A stretch of DNA of 64,000 nucleotides from Pseudaminobacter sp040045035 (GCF_040045035.1 NZ_JBDZDS010000002.1:434001-498000); one strand, 5' to 3'. Positions 26,878-35,909 are shown, counted from the stretch's first letter. Notes: generated by a model not told the origin, from the letters alone. Numbers and translations are program-made.

Positions 26878-28187
26878 GCGCACGCGGGCTGATCGTCGGC
26901 GCACCCCGCTCGGGCTCGGGCAAGACCAGCGTTACCATCGGCATATTGCGCGCGCTGGCGCGGCGTGGCCTGAGCGTCGGCGGCGCGAAATCCGGCCCCG
27001 ACTATATCGACCCCGGCTTCCACCGTGCGGCCACCGGCCGGCCGGGCGTCAATCTCGACAGCTGGGCGATGTCGCCGGCGCTGCTCAACGCGCTGGCGGC
27101 GCAGGCTGCGTCGCAGGCCGACATGATCGTGCTGGAAAGCGCAATGGGTCTGTTCGACGGCATTCCGAGCGCGCCGGGCCGTTCCGGCTCGGCGGCCGAT
27201 CTCGCGCGGCTTTACGGCCTGCCGGTGCTTCTGGTGCTCGACGTTTCGGGCCAGTCGCAAACGGCCGCGGCCATCGCCAAGGGCTTTGTCACCTACGATC
27301 CGCAGGTGCGTATCGCCGGCGTGGTGCTGAACCGGCTGGGCAGCGAGCGCCACAGGCGGCTTGCGGGCGAAGCCATCGAAGCGCTCGGCCTGCCGGTCGT
27401 CGGCGCCGTCATGCGCGACACCGCACTCGCCCTGCCCGAGCGGCATCTCGGCCTCGTGCAGGCGGGAGAGCATGCCGACCTGATGGCGCATCTCGACCGC
27501 CTCGCCGACATGGCCGAACGCTCGCTCGACCTCGAGGCGATCATGGCGCTGATGACCCCGCTAGAGCCGCAAGGCGCGGATTTTTCCGACGCGCTTCCGC
27601 CGCCCGGCCAGCGCATTGCGCTGGCGCAGGACGCCGCCTTCACCTTCGTCTATCCGCATGTCGCCGCGCATTGGCGCAAGGCCGGCGCGGAGATCGTGCC
27701 CTTCTCGCCGCTGGCCGACGAGGCGCCGCGCGAGGATTGCGACGTCTGCTGGCTGCCCGGCGGCTATCCCGAACTCCATGCCGGCAAGCTTGCCGCTGCA
27801 ACGAATTTCCGTGCAGGCATGCGCCGCTTTGCCGAGACGCGGCCGGTCCATGGCGAGTGCGGCGGGTTCATGACGCTGGGCGAGACGCTGGAAGACGCCG
27901 ACGGCACCACGCACGAAATGATCGGCCTGCTCGGCCATTCCACCAGTTTTGCCAAGCGCAAGATGAACCTCGGCTACCGGCAGGCGACCCTGCTGGCCGA
28001 CTGTCCGCTCGGACAAAAAGGCACGCTCGTGCGCGGGCATGAATTCCATTACGCGCAGGTGATCTCGCCCGGCACCGACGAAAGGCTCGCCGACCTGGCC
28101 GACGGCCAGGGCAACCCGCTGGGCGCGGCCGGTGGCCGGCGCGGCCATGTCAGCGGCACCTTCTTCCACGCGATCGCGAGGGGTTGA
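26874..28187 (+). CDS. cobB: hydrogenobyrinate a,c-diamide synthase
   Basis: Glutamine-dependent amidase of 437 residues. The N-terminal dethiobiotin-synthetase-like ATP domain shows GAPRSGSGKTSVTIGILRAL; the C-terminal class-I glutaminase-like domain has the nucleophile in RPVHGECGGFMTLGE (near residue 330) and a late His in GTFFHAIARG. It overlaps cobA by ATGA. Confidence 0.95.
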   Translation: MSARGLIVGAPRSGSGKTSVTIGILRALARRGLSVGGAKSGPDYIDPGFHRAATGRPGVNLDSWAMSPALLNALAAQAASQADMIVLESAMGLFDGIPSAPGRSGSAADLARLYGLPVLLVLDVSGQSQTAAAIAKGFVTYDPQVRIAGVVLNRLGSERHRRLAGEAIEALGLPVVGAVMRDTALALPERHLGLVQAGEHADLMAHLDRLADMAERSLDLEAIMALMTPLEPQGADFSDALPPPGQRIALAQDAAFTFVYPHVAAHWRKAGAEIVPFSPLADEAPREDCDVCWLPGGYPELHAGKLAAATNFRAGMRRFAETRPVHGECGGFMTLGETLEDADGTTHEMIGLLGHSTSFAKRKMNLGYRQATLLADCPLGQKGTLVRGHEFHYAQVISPGTDERLADLADGQGNPLGAAGGRRGHVSGTFFHAIARG

Positions 28188-28190
28188 GCG

Positions 28191-28955
28191 ATGGGCGGCG
28201 GGTTTTTCGACAAAACGGCCAAGGATTTTGCCCTCGCGCTCGTCTTCCTGACCCGCCTGCCCCTGCCGCATCTCGACTTTTCAGGCCGCAGCCTGTCTTC
28301 CGCGCTGTGGGCTGCGCCGCTCGTCGGCGTCGTGGTGGCGCTGATCAGCGGCATCGTCTTTGCCGTGGCCACATGGCTCGGCCTCGCCGCTGGACCGGCG
28401 GCGGCGCTGGCGCTCACGGCCACCATGCTTGTCACCTTCTGCCTGCACGAGGACGGCCTTGGCGACACCGCCGACGGTTTTGGCGGCGGCCGCACGCGCG
28501 AGCGCAAGCTCGAAATCATGCGCGACAGCCGCGTCGGCACCTATGGCGTGGCTGCACTGGCGCTTTCGATCCTGCTGCGCTGGACAGCGCTTTCCGAACT
28601 CGCCACCGTCCCGCATGTCTTAGCGGGCCTGATTGCCGCGCATGCCGCCTCACGCGGGCTTATTCCCGGCTTCATGCATCTGCTGCCTTCGGCCCGCACC
28701 CAGGGTCTCGCGGCCGATGCCGGCGCGCCTTCCGCCGAAGTGGCTGTGATCGCCGCCGTTCTGGGCGCGGTCGCCCTCCTCCTGCTCGGCTTGCCCGGCG
28801 CGATAGCCGTCGCCGCGATGCTCGCGCTCTGGTTTCTCCTGTTACGTTGGCTCTGCCTCAGCCAGATCGGCGGCCACACCGGCGACACCATCGGCGCCCT
28901 GCAGCAGGGCGCGGAAATCCTCGTCCTGCTTGCCGCAAGCGCAACTTTTGCCTGA
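28191..28955 (+). CDS. cobS: adenosylcobinamide-GDP ribazoletransferase
   Basis: Integral membrane cobalamin synthase (named cobV in Pseudomonas denitrificans) joining adenosylcobinamide-GDP with alpha-ribazole. 254 residues with several hydrophobic helices. FCLHEDGLGDTADGFGGGRT (near residues 83-102), with its acidic metal-binding residues, and SRVGTYG are diagnostic. It follows cobB by 3 bases. The gene name should not be confused with the chelatase cobS. Confidence 0.93.
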   Translation: MGGGFFDKTAKDFALALVFLTRLPLPHLDFSGRSLSSALWAAPLVGVVVALISGIVFAVATWLGLAAGPAAALALTATMLVTFCLHEDGLGDTADGFGGGRTRERKLEIMRDSRVGTYGVAALALSILLRWTALSELATVPHVLAGLIAAHAASRGLIPGFMHLLPSARTQGLAADAGAPSAEVAVIAAVLGAVALLLLGLPGAIAVAAMLALWFLLLRWLCLSQIGGHTGDTIGALQQGAEILVLLAASATFA

Positions 28956-28974
28956 CCTTATCGGAGCCCCCACG

Positions 28975-29985
28975 ATGACCTTCACCTCCTTCGAAGACCT
29001 GCGCGTCGCCTGCGAGAATCTGCCCATGGGGAGCGATTCGGCCGCCGAGGCCGTCGCCCGCCGCCAGGACACGCTGACCAAGCCGCAGGGCAGCCTCGGC
29101 CGGCTCGAAACCATCGCCGCGTGGCTGGCGCGCTGGCAGGGCCGCGACATGCCCAAGCTCGACAAGGTGACAGTGATCGTCTTCGCCGGCTCGCATGGCG
29201 TGACCGCGCAAGGCGTCTCTGCCTATCCGTCGGAAGTCACTGTGCAGATGGTGGCGAATTTCGCCGGCGGGGGTGCTGCCATCAACCAGCTCGCCCGTAT
29301 CGCCGGAGCCGAGCTTGCCGTCATACCGCTCGATATCGAACGCCAGACCGGCGACTTTACGCAGGAGCCGGCGATGGGTGAGCAGGAATTCCTCGCCGCC
29401 GTCTCGGCCGGCTATGAGGCGGTCGGCAAGGACACCGACCTGATCTGCTTCGGCGAGATGGGCATCGGCAACACCACGCCGGCGGCCGCCATCTCCGCTG
29501 CCCTCTTCGGCGGCGGCGCGGAAAAATGGACCGGTCGCGGCACGGGCGTCGACGACGCGGGCCTGAAGCGCAAGGTGACGGCCATCGACAAGGGCCTCGC
29601 CCTGCACGCGGACTCCCTCTCCGACCCGCTGAAGGTCGCCGCCGCCCTCGGCGGGCGCGAACTCGCCGCCATCTTCGGCGCGACGCTCGCCGCGCGCCGG
29701 CATGGCGTTCCGGTGCTGCTCGACGGTTTTGTATGCACCGCCGCGGTCGCGCCGCTGGCCAAACTGCATAACGCCGGCCTCGACCATGTTCTCGCCGCCC
29801 ATGTGTCGGCCGAATCCGGGCACCGGGCGCTTCTGGAAGCGTTGGAGCTGAAGCCGCTGTTCGATCTCGGCATGCGGCTTGGCGAAGGTTCCGGCGCGTG
29901 CCTGGCCGTCAACGTCGTGCGCTCGGCGCTCGAGTGCCACACCGGCATGGCAAGCTTCGCCGAAGCCGGCGTTTCGGAGAAATAG
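28975..29985 (+). CDS. cobT: nicotinate-nucleotide--dimethylbenzimidazole phosphoribosyltransferase
   Basis: Makes alpha-ribazole phosphate for the lower ligand (cobU in older Pseudomonas naming). 336 residues. TKPQGSLGRLETIAAWLARW at the N-terminus, FAGSHGVTAQGVSAYPSEVT, CFGEMGIGNTTPAAAISAAL and the catalytic-glutamate region GMRLGEGSGACLAV are all present. The ATG at 28975 is chosen over an upstream in-frame start within cobS. Last gene of the cluster. Confidence 0.95.
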   Translation: MTFTSFEDLRVACENLPMGSDSAAEAVARRQDTLTKPQGSLGRLETIAAWLARWQGRDMPKLDKVTVIVFAGSHGVTAQGVSAYPSEVTVQMVANFAGGGAAINQLARIAGAELAVIPLDIERQTGDFTQEPAMGEQEFLAAVSAGYEAVGKDTDLICFGEMGIGNTTPAAAISAALFGGGAEKWTGRGTGVDDAGLKRKVTAIDKGLALHADSLSDPLKVAAALGGRELAAIFGATLAARRHGVPVLLDGFVCTAAVAPLAKLHNAGLDHVLAAHVSAESGHRALLEALELKPLFDLGMRLGEGSGACLAVNVVRSALECHTGMASFAEAGVSEK

Positions 29986-30012
29986 CCGTCGCGGGAAGTC
30001 CCGTTTCAGGGT

Positions 30013-30037
30013 GGAACCAATGGCGGCAGCCGCCGTT
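30013..30037 (+). promoter_or_regulatory. EcfG-type general stress promoter (GGAAC-N16-CGTT)
   Basis: GGAAC at 30013-30017 and CGTT at 30034-30037 with exactly 16 bases between, the consensus of the alphaproteobacterial general stress sigma factor. It lies about 33 bases before a YqjD-like gene. The same stretch is also a long imperfect palindrome (TGGAACCA at 30012-30019, TGGTTCCA at 30039-30046, with an inner GGCGG/CCGCC stem), which could instead act as a hairpin after cobT, but no T-run follows. Confidence 0.65.
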
Positions 30038-30069
30038 CTGGTTCCATCAAGCTAACGAGGACTTCCCTT

Positions 30070-30405
30070 ATGGCTTCCGCATTTTCTAGGCTCCGCGACG
30101 AGACGCTGTCCAAGTTTCGCGACGACATGGCCGAGGATCTGGAGGACCAGATCTGGGCATTGCGACGCGAGGTTTCCTCGCTGAAGAAGAGATTGTCGAA
30201 GCGCGGTGCAGCCGCTTTCGAAGACACGCATCGCGGCGCCTCGGACATCTATGACGAGATCCTGTCGCGCGTGCACGACGCCATGCCCCATATTGCCCGG
30301 CGCACGCGCAAGGTGGGGCAAGCCGCGCGCGACAATCCCGTTGCGACGACCGTCATCGGCCTGGCGGTTGTGGGGCTCCTGATCGGCCTGCTCGTCCGTC
30401 GATAG
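30070..30405 (+). CDS. YqjD/ElaB-like (DUF883-type) membrane-anchored protein
   Basis: 111 residues: a charged helical N-terminal part (RDDMAEDLEDQIWALRREVS, likely coiled coil, residues 18-45), then a C-terminal membrane helix preceded by ARDNP and ending in LVRR. This is the architecture of YqjD/ElaB proteins, which anchor ribosomes to the inner membrane in stationary phase in E. coli (family knowledge). The stress-type promoter just upstream agrees with such a role. Assignment rests on architecture and the ARDNP-helix-RR end rather than strong identity. Confidence 0.75.
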   Translation: MASAFSRLRDETLSKFRDDMAEDLEDQIWALRREVSSLKKRLSKRGAAAFEDTHRGASDIYDEILSRVHDAMPHIARRTRKVGQAARDNPVATTVIGLAVVGLLIGLLVRR

Positions 30406-30462
30406 GCAGGCGCTTCTACCGGGTGCCTTGCGCGTCCGCTCGCGCGCGCATCATTGTGGCGA

Positions 30463-31266
30463 TCACAGATAGCACTGGACGTTGCGGCGGCTGCGCCGGC
30501 TGTAGGCGCTGCGTTCGCCGCATTGCGAGCCGTCGATCATCAGATCGTAGGGACACTGGCAGTCGCCCGCCTGCGGCGCCCGCAACGGACGCTTCGACCC
30601 GAACAGCGACTTAGCGCTTGAAAACAGTCCGGCCTGCTCGGTTCTTGGCGGCGTATAGGCCTGGGGCCTCACCGACGCCGGCGGCTCGGCACGCGCCACC
30701 ACAGGGGCCGGGCCGGCCTTTCCCGGCACGGATGCGGCAGGGCGCGGCGCCTCGGGACTGGCCGGGTGCAGATATTCCGCCAGGATCCAGCCCTTGCGGC
30801 CGTGCACTGCCACGAGTTGCCATTTGCCGTCACGCAAGATCGGCTTGACCGCCTCGCCAACCGCCAATGTCGCCACCAGGGGCGCGCTGGGGTTGGCGGT
30901 GCCGCGCATGTTCACCCGCGTGGTCGTGTAGAGCATGTTGTCGGGTGCCCGCTGCGGCAGTGGATGCTCCGGCTTCACCACGGAGCTGGTGACGATCTGC
31001 GACGGGCGCGATGCCGGCGCCACGATTTCCTTGGGCGCGCTCGGCGGCGTGGCGGCAACCTGCTGCTTCGACTGCAGGCTTGGCGCGACGGCGCCCGGCG
31101 GCTTGGGGCTTGCCGGCGGCTCGGCCTTGTGCTGCGTGGTCACAGCCGGACGCGACGGCGCCTGCGCCTTGCGCGGCGACGGCGGCTCCTGGGTCATTGC
31201 CCAGACGCCCGCGCCGACAGCGCCAAGTACCAGCCATCTCAGTTTGGGGAGCGCGAATCCAACCAT
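30463..31266 (-). CDS. membrane-anchored protein with bacterial SH3 domain
   Basis: 267 residues. An N-terminal helix (LRWLVLGAVGAGVWAMT, residues 9-25) is probably an uncleaved anchor. A Pro/Ala-rich linker to about residue 105 leads to an SH3_3-type domain (TTTRVNMRGTANPSAPLVAT to KGWILAEYLHP), then another Pro-rich linker and a cysteine-bearing C-terminal tail (CQCPYDLMIDGSQCGERSAY). SH3 domains of this kind are common in periplasmic cell-wall-associated proteins. It lies 68 bases after a flavoprotein gene and converges on the YqjD-like gene. Exact role unknown. Confidence 0.85.
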   Translation of the reverse strand: MVGFALPKLRWLVLGAVGAGVWAMTQEPPSPRKAQAPSRPAVTTQHKAEPPASPKPPGAVAPSLQSKQQVAATPPSAPKEIVAPASRPSQIVTSSVVKPEHPLPQRAPDNMLYTTTRVNMRGTANPSAPLVATLAVGEAVKPILRDGKWQLVAVHGRKGWILAEYLHPASPEAPRPAASVPGKAGPAPVVARAEPPASVRPQAYTPPRTEQAGLFSSAKSLFGSKRPLRAPQAGDCQCPYDLMIDGSQCGERSAYSRRSRRNVQCYL

Positions 31267-31334
31267 GGAGCCACCATGGCGCGAAGGTTTTAAGACGCGG
31301 TTGACGCGCCGTCCCTTCGTCGTCGGCCGGCCGC

Positions 31335-32522
31335 TCAAGCCGCCTGCCCCGCGCACCATCCGGACGACCACGCCCACTGGAAATTGTAGCCGCCCAGCCA
31401 GCCGGTCACGTCCACCACCTCGCCGATGAAATAAAGGCCCGGCACGGTCCTGGCCGCCATGGTCTTGGAATCGAGATCGCGCGTGTCGACGCCGCCCAGC
31501 GTCACCTCGGCCGTGCGATAGCCTTCCGAACCCGCGGGCTTGATTCGCCAGCCATTGACCATCTCGGCCACCTTGCGAAGCTGCTTGTCCGAAAGGTCGG
31601 CGATGTTGCCGGGCAGGCGCGCCTCCTCGGCGATCGACTGCGCCAGAGCCTTGGGCAGGTTCGCGCCAAGTGCCGTCTGCAGAGCTTGCCGCCCGTTGGC
31701 GGCGCGGGCCTGGCGCAGCGCCTCGAACATGTCCGTTCCCGGCAGCATGGAAATGCCGATCTCCTCGCCCTCGCGCCAATAGGACGAGATCTGCAGGATC
31801 GACGGCCCGCTAATGCCGCGATGGGTGAACAGCATGGCCTCCTCGAAGCGGGTCTTGCCGCAGGAAACCGCCGCAGCGTCCACCGCCACGCCCGCCAGCG
31901 GCTTCAACCGCGCCAGCGTGTTCTGGTCGAAGGTCAGCGGCACCAGGGCCGGGCGCGTCTCCACCACCCGCAGACCGAATTGTGCGGCAACGTCGTAGCC
32001 GAAGCCGGTCGCGCCCATCTTTGGGATCGACTTGCCGCCGCAGGCCACCACCAGCGACGCGCAGCGCACCGTGCCGGTCCCCAACGATAGCGAGAAGCCG
32101 TCGCCCGTCCGCTCGATGCGCTCGACGCTGGTGGCAAGCCGAAGCTCGGCGCCATGGCGCTTCATCTCGGCCACCAGCATGGCGATGATCTGCGTGGCCG
32201 AGCCGTCGCAGAAAAGCTGGCCAAGCGTCTTTTCGTGATAGGCGATGCCGTGGCGCCCGACGAGCGCGATGAAGTCGCGCTGCGTGTAGCGGCTGAGTGC
32301 GGAGATGCAGAAATGCGCGTTCTGCGACAGAAAATTCTTCGGGCTGGCATGGATGTTGGTGAAGTTACAACGCCCGCCGCCCGAGATGCGGATCTTCTCG
32401 CCGGGTGCCGCGGCATGGTCGACGACCAGCACCGAGCGGCCGCGCTTGCCCGCCTCGATGGCGCACATCATGCCGGCGGCTCCCGCCCCGATCACCACCA
32501 CATCGACCCTGTTCAAGATCAT
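31335..32522 (-). CDS. HI0933/YhiN/BaiN-family flavoprotein
   Basis: 395-residue NAD(P)/FAD-dependent oxidoreductase. The Rossmann dinucleotide motif VVVIGAGAAGMMCAIEAGKR is at residues 8-27, followed by the family's ISGGGRCNFTN at about residue 50; the C-terminal AARTVPGLYFIGEVVDVTGW closes the FAD site. Some members reduce double bonds (BaiN in bile-acid metabolism), but the substrate here cannot be told. The ATG at 32522 has an AAGGAG 4 bases upstream. The divergent DMT gene is 132 bases away. Confidence 0.9.
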   Translation of the reverse strand: MILNRVDVVVIGAGAAGMMCAIEAGKRGRSVLVVDHAAAPGEKIRISGGGRCNFTNIHASPKNFLSQNAHFCISALSRYTQRDFIALVGRHGIAYHEKTLGQLFCDGSATQIIAMLVAEMKRHGAELRLATSVERIERTGDGFSLSLGTGTVRCASLVVACGGKSIPKMGATGFGYDVAAQFGLRVVETRPALVPLTFDQNTLARLKPLAGVAVDAAAVSCGKTRFEEAMLFTHRGISGPSILQISSYWREGEEIGISMLPGTDMFEALRQARAANGRQALQTALGANLPKALAQSIAEEARLPGNIADLSDKQLRKVAEMVNGWRIKPAGSEGYRTAEVTLGGVDTRDLDSKTMAARTVPGLYFIGEVVDVTGWLGGYNFQWAWSSGWCAGQAA

Positions 32523-32654
32523 CCGCTCCTTCACCGAAGGGCGCCCTCTACACCAGCTCGGCGGCGAAGGGGAGTGACAATGTCGCGCACTGGCCCATGC
32601 AAATGAGCCACGAGAACGATTGTCGCGCTGGCGGGACGGCCGCATACCAGCGCC

Positions 32655-33527
32655 ATGACCGCCAGCCAATCTCTCCCCAAGGCCGCCTTCTGGATGGGCT
32701 GCTCGCTTACCTGCACGCTGATGATGACGGCGGCCGGCCGCGAGACGACGCGCGAACTCGGCCTCTTCCAGATCATGGAGATGCGCTCGGTCATCGGACT
32801 GCTGCTGCTGTCGCCGCTCGTGTGGCGCGCCGGCGGGCTGCGGGCGATGAAGTCCGCGCATCCGGTGCAGCACCTGACGCGCAATATCGCCCACTATGTC
32901 GGGCAGTTCGCCTGGCTCTATGGGCTCACCCTCATTCCGCTGGCCCAGGTCATCGCAATCGAGTTCACCGCGCCGATCTGGACGGCGCTTCTGGCCATGG
33001 CCTTTCTGGGCGAACGCATGAACGGATGGAAGACGGGCGCAATCCTGCTCGGACTGATCGGCGTCACCGTTATCGTGCGGCCGAGCGGCAACGGGATCGA
33101 ACTGGGCCAATTCGTCGTGCTCGGCGCAGCAATGACATTCGCCCTCTCCTACGTGCTCATCAAGTCAATGACGCGCGCCGACAGCGCGGTGAAGATCATC
33201 TTCTGGATGCTCGTCATCCAGTCGGTCATCGGCCTCGTTCCGGCACTGCACAGCTGGCAATGGCCGTCTGCCCATGTCTGGCCGTGGATCGTGGCTCTGG
33301 CCTTTGCCGGCTCCTTCTCGCACTACTGCACCGCGCGCGCCATGTCCCATGCGGACGCGACGGCGGTGATGCCGATGGATTTCCTGCGCGTGCCGCTGAC
33401 CACCCTGCTCGGCTATCTTGCCTATTCCGAAAGTATCGATGCCTTCACCGCTCTGGGCGCGGCGCTGATCCTGAGCGGCAACCTCCTGAACCTCGGCAGC
33501 CGCGTCCGGTCGACCGCGCCAGCCTGA
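32655..33527 (+). CDS. DMT-superfamily (EamA) transporter
   Basis: 290 residues with ten predicted helices in two EamA repeats. PIWTALLAMAFLGERMNGWK near residue 110 is the conserved end of repeat one, and DFLRVPLTTLLGYLAYSESI marks repeat two. Such inner-membrane proteins export small metabolites or amino acids; the substrate is not predictable. It is followed by the disrupted region starting at 33590. Confidence 0.9.
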   Translation: MTASQSLPKAAFWMGCSLTCTLMMTAAGRETTRELGLFQIMEMRSVIGLLLLSPLVWRAGGLRAMKSAHPVQHLTRNIAHYVGQFAWLYGLTLIPLAQVIAIEFTAPIWTALLAMAFLGERMNGWKTGAILLGLIGVTVIVRPSGNGIELGQFVVLGAAMTFALSYVLIKSMTRADSAVKIIFWMLVIQSVIGLVPALHSWQWPSAHVWPWIVALAFAGSFSHYCTARAMSHADATAVMPMDFLRVPLTTLLGYLAYSESIDAFTALGAALILSGNLLNLGSRVRSTAPA

Positions 33528-33589
33528 ATGAGCTAGCCGGGCCCGCCGGTTGCCTGCCGCTGTTTTGCCTCGGCCTGCTGGCGGGTAAA

Positions 33590-33826
33590 ATGCCTGTGTT
33601 CATCACCTCGAAGCTGCGCAACGCGGCCCACGAGCGCGACAAGGCGCTGAAGGCGCCTACGACTAAAGGGTGAAAAATCTCGGCCTGGAACAGCTCGACC
33701 TGTTTCTCATCCACTGGCCGCTGCCCAAGCAGAACAAATATGCCGAGGCCTGGAAGACGCTGATCGAACTGCGCGACCAAGGCCGCATCAGATCGATCGG
33801 CGTTTCCAACTTCATCGGCCACTTGG
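33590..33826 (+). pseudogene. aldo/keto reductase fragment
   Basis: Two adjoining stretches in different frames encode the middle of an aldo/keto reductase: VFITSKLRNAAHERDKALKA (from about 33597), then after a frameshift near 33658 NLGLEQLDLFLIHWPLP and GRIRSIGVSNFIGHL. The catalytic N-terminal third is missing and the gene is cut where IS256-type sequence begins at about 33821. It is a relic, probably destroyed by the insertion element and the later rearrangement. Confidence 0.85.
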
Positions 33827-34353
33827 CAGAGGTGCCGGGTCCACTTCATGCGCAATGCCCTGGCCCATGCCGGCAAGAGCGGACGGCGCGTCGTCTCGGC
33901 CTTCATCGCAACAGCCGTCGCCCAGGACACGCCGGAGGCCGCAGCCAGCAATGGCGCAACGTCGCCGCCCAGATCAGGCCGAAGCTGCCCCAGCTCGCCA
34001 CGCACATGGACAGCGCCGAGGAGGACGTGCTGGCCAACATGACCTTTCCCAGGCAGCCTGGGACGCAGCCGCACAGCACCAACCCCATCGAGCGACTGAA
34101 CGGCGAGATCAAGCGGCGAACCGAGGTCATCGACATCTTTCCCAACGACGATGCCATCGTGCGCCTCGTCGGTGCGTTGCTGCTCGAGCAGAATGACGAG
34201 TGGGCCGTTCAGCGATCCGGATACTTGTCCCTTGAGACCATCGCCGCAATGAGCGATAAACCGCTCATCAGCCTGCCCGCTGCGGCAAGCTGATCCGTTC
34301 CCGGCCCAAGCCGGAAAGCACGGCCAGCGCCGAAGCTACACCACTCCTTGGGA
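33821..34353 (+). mobile_element. IS256-family element, C-terminal half and one end
   Basis: Encodes the second half of a Mutator/IS256 transposase on the plus strand: WQRCRVHFMRNALAHAGKSG at the left junction, a one-base frameshift near 33945, then QWRNVAAQIRPKLPQL, STNPIERLNGEIKRRTEV and NDDAIVRLVGALLLEQNDEW, ending at 34293. The catalytic-region ERLN motif is present, but the N-terminal half is absent here. The outer end reads GCTACACCACTCCTTGGGA (34335-34353), which matches the end of the other half at 36575. Non-functional. Confidence 0.85.
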
Positions 34354-34596
34354 CATCATCTTGGAACGGAGAGTATCAACACCACATCGCCGCGTCTTAT
34401 CAGGTCAGTCCTGGTCGCATGAATGAGGTGCAAAAAGGGCGTAAGCACGTTGGCAGCGAACAGGTGGCCGGCTCGAAAAGGAGGGCTGCCTAATGGCTGG
34501 CGATACCCACGCGATCCTTTGCGGTACGGGTTCGCAAGGGGGGGCGAGATCTGGTTGCGGCGATTGCGCACTGCTGTGCCGGTCGTTCCGAACCGA
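34354..34596. other. non-coding stretch between IS end and rsmJ
   Basis: About 240 bases between the outer end of the IS relic and the rsmJ stop. Small open frames exist on both strands but none resembles a protein family. I see no hairpin with a T-run that would end rsmJ transcription. Confidence 0.4.
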
Positions 34597-35223
34597 TCAC
34601 GTTGTTTTCACGATCTTGGCTTTCACGAAGACGTCGTAACGAGTGCTCTTTCCCAAGATCTGATGGGACGGTTTGGGGAGCCCTGGCATCGGCTCCGCAC
34701 GCAGGGGCCACTTAAGCACCACTCGGTTGCGCGCAGTCTCCAAGGCGACCTGCATGAGTTGCAAGGCGTCGGGATCGGTGCCGACGATTTCGCGGATAAG
34801 CCGCATCTCCTTCTTCACCAGGGCCGTGTTGCCGCGTGGCGGGTGCATCGGATCGACCAAGACCACCTGCGGGTTCAATTGCGGCAGCAGGGCGCACGAG
34901 TCGCCATGGATCAGCGTCATCCGCGCAACGGTTTCGGCATACCGTCCCCCCTGCAGTCGGGCACGGTCGAGCCCTTCGGCAAGGAGGTCATGCATCGTCC
35001 TGGAGCGCTCGATGAGGGTGACGGGCGCGCCCAGCGATGCCAAGAAAAACGCGTCACGGCCGAGGCCGGCGGTAGCGTCCACGATTTCCGGCATAACGCC
35101 CGGCGAAAACCCGGCGGCTTTCGCCAGAGCCTGCCCACGCCCCTCGCCAGAGCGAAAACGATGACCGATCGCGCCGCCGACGAAATCGACGATCAGGGAT
35201 GTTGTGTCGACGTTTTGCGCCAT
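34597..35223 (-). CDS. rsmJ: RsmJ-type 16S rRNA (guanine-N2) methyltransferase
   Basis: 208 residues resembling RsmJ, which methylates G1516 of 16S rRNA in E. coli. The SAM motif is IVDATAGLGRDAFFLASLGA near residues 47-66, and VVLVDPMHPPRGNTALVKKE near residue 120 is the family's active-site block. RsmJ is best known from gammaproteobacteria, so its presence here is unusual and suggests transfer. It starts 8 bases after rluA, and both lie between the two halves of an IS256-type element. Confidence 0.85.
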   Translation of the reverse strand: MAQNVDTTSLIVDFVGGAIGHRFRSGEGRGQALAKAAGFSPGVMPEIVDATAGLGRDAFFLASLGAPVTLIERSRTMHDLLAEGLDRARLQGGRYAETVARMTLIHGDSCALLPQLNPQVVLVDPMHPPRGNTALVKKEMRLIREIVGTDPDALQLMQVALETARNRVVLKWPLRAEPMPGLPKPSHQILGKSTRYDVFVKAKIVKTT

Positions 35224-35231
35224 CGTCGCTC

Positions 35232-35909
35232 TCAGAAGGGCACGGGGGCGGTGAAGGTGACGTGCGAGCCCTGGGGATGGCGAAAGCTGAGTTCTTCGGC
35301 GTGGAGAAGCAGGCGGTCTGCGGCCGCCAGAGCCGCGCCGTCCGCATAGAACTCGTCGCCCAGGATCACGTGACCCAACGCCTTCATGTGCACGCGCAAC
35401 TGGTGTGTGCGTCCGGTCAACGGGAAAAGGCGCAGGCGCGTGGTGTTCTCGCCATATCCGAGAACGCGCCAGCGCGTCTGCGCGGGCTTGCCGTGCTCGT
35501 GGTCGACGCGATGCCGGGGTTTGTTGTCAGGGTCGATAGCCAAAGGCAGGTCGACCAGTCCTTCCTCATCCTGGACCCGACCCCAGACCTCGGCCACATA
35601 GGATTTTTGGGTGGTGCGCGCCTCGAACTGCGCCGCAACCGCGGCATGTGCCTTGCGATTGAGCGACATCAGCACCAAGCCGGACGTGTCCTTGTCCAGT
35701 CGATGAATGATCAGGGCTTTGGGAAATTGTTCCTGAACGCGCGTCGCCAGGCTGTCCGCGAGTGCAGGATGGCGTCCGGGCACGGAAAGAAGACCGCTCG
35801 GCTTATCGAGCACGAGAAGGTCTGCGTCGCGATGGAGAATCGAGACGTAGGGTTCCAGTGGCGGATTATAGACTGGAAAAGCATCCGATAACGACTTCAT
35901 GGCGGCCAT
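35232..35909 (-). CDS. rluA: RluA-type 23S rRNA/tRNA pseudouridine synthase
   Basis: 225 residues most like RluA, which makes pseudouridine 746 in 23S rRNA and 32 in some tRNAs. The catalytic aspartate lies in IIHRLDKDTSGLVLMSL near residue 70; NPPLEPYVSILHRDADLLVL, KPSGLLSVPGRHPA and PLTGRTHQLRVHMKALGH also match. Either of two ATGs (35909 or 35900) may start it. It forms a two-gene operon with rsmJ. Its 5' end is about 50 bases from IS sequence, so its native promoter may have been altered by the rearrangement. Confidence 0.9.
   Translation of the reverse strand: MAAMKSLSDAFPVYNPPLEPYVSILHRDADLLVLDKPSGLLSVPGRHPALADSLATRVQEQFPKALIIHRLDKDTSGLVLMSLNRKAHAAVAAQFEARTTQKSYVAEVWGRVQDEEGLVDLPLAIDPDNKPRHRVDHEHGKPAQTRWRVLGYGENTTRLRLFPLTGRTHQLRVHMKALGHVILGDEFYADGAALAAADRLLLHAEELSFRHPQGSHVTFTAPVPF

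Noticed and set aside
30012..30046. Palindrome after cobT as a rho-independent terminator
   Set aside because: No T-run follows on the plus strand, and the same bases give a perfect GGAAC-N16-CGTT promoter for the next gene, which explains it better.
34423..35349. 308-codon plus-strand frame across the rsmJ region
   Set aside because: It lies opposite rsmJ and the end of rluA, whose proteins have clear motifs; no family resemblance.
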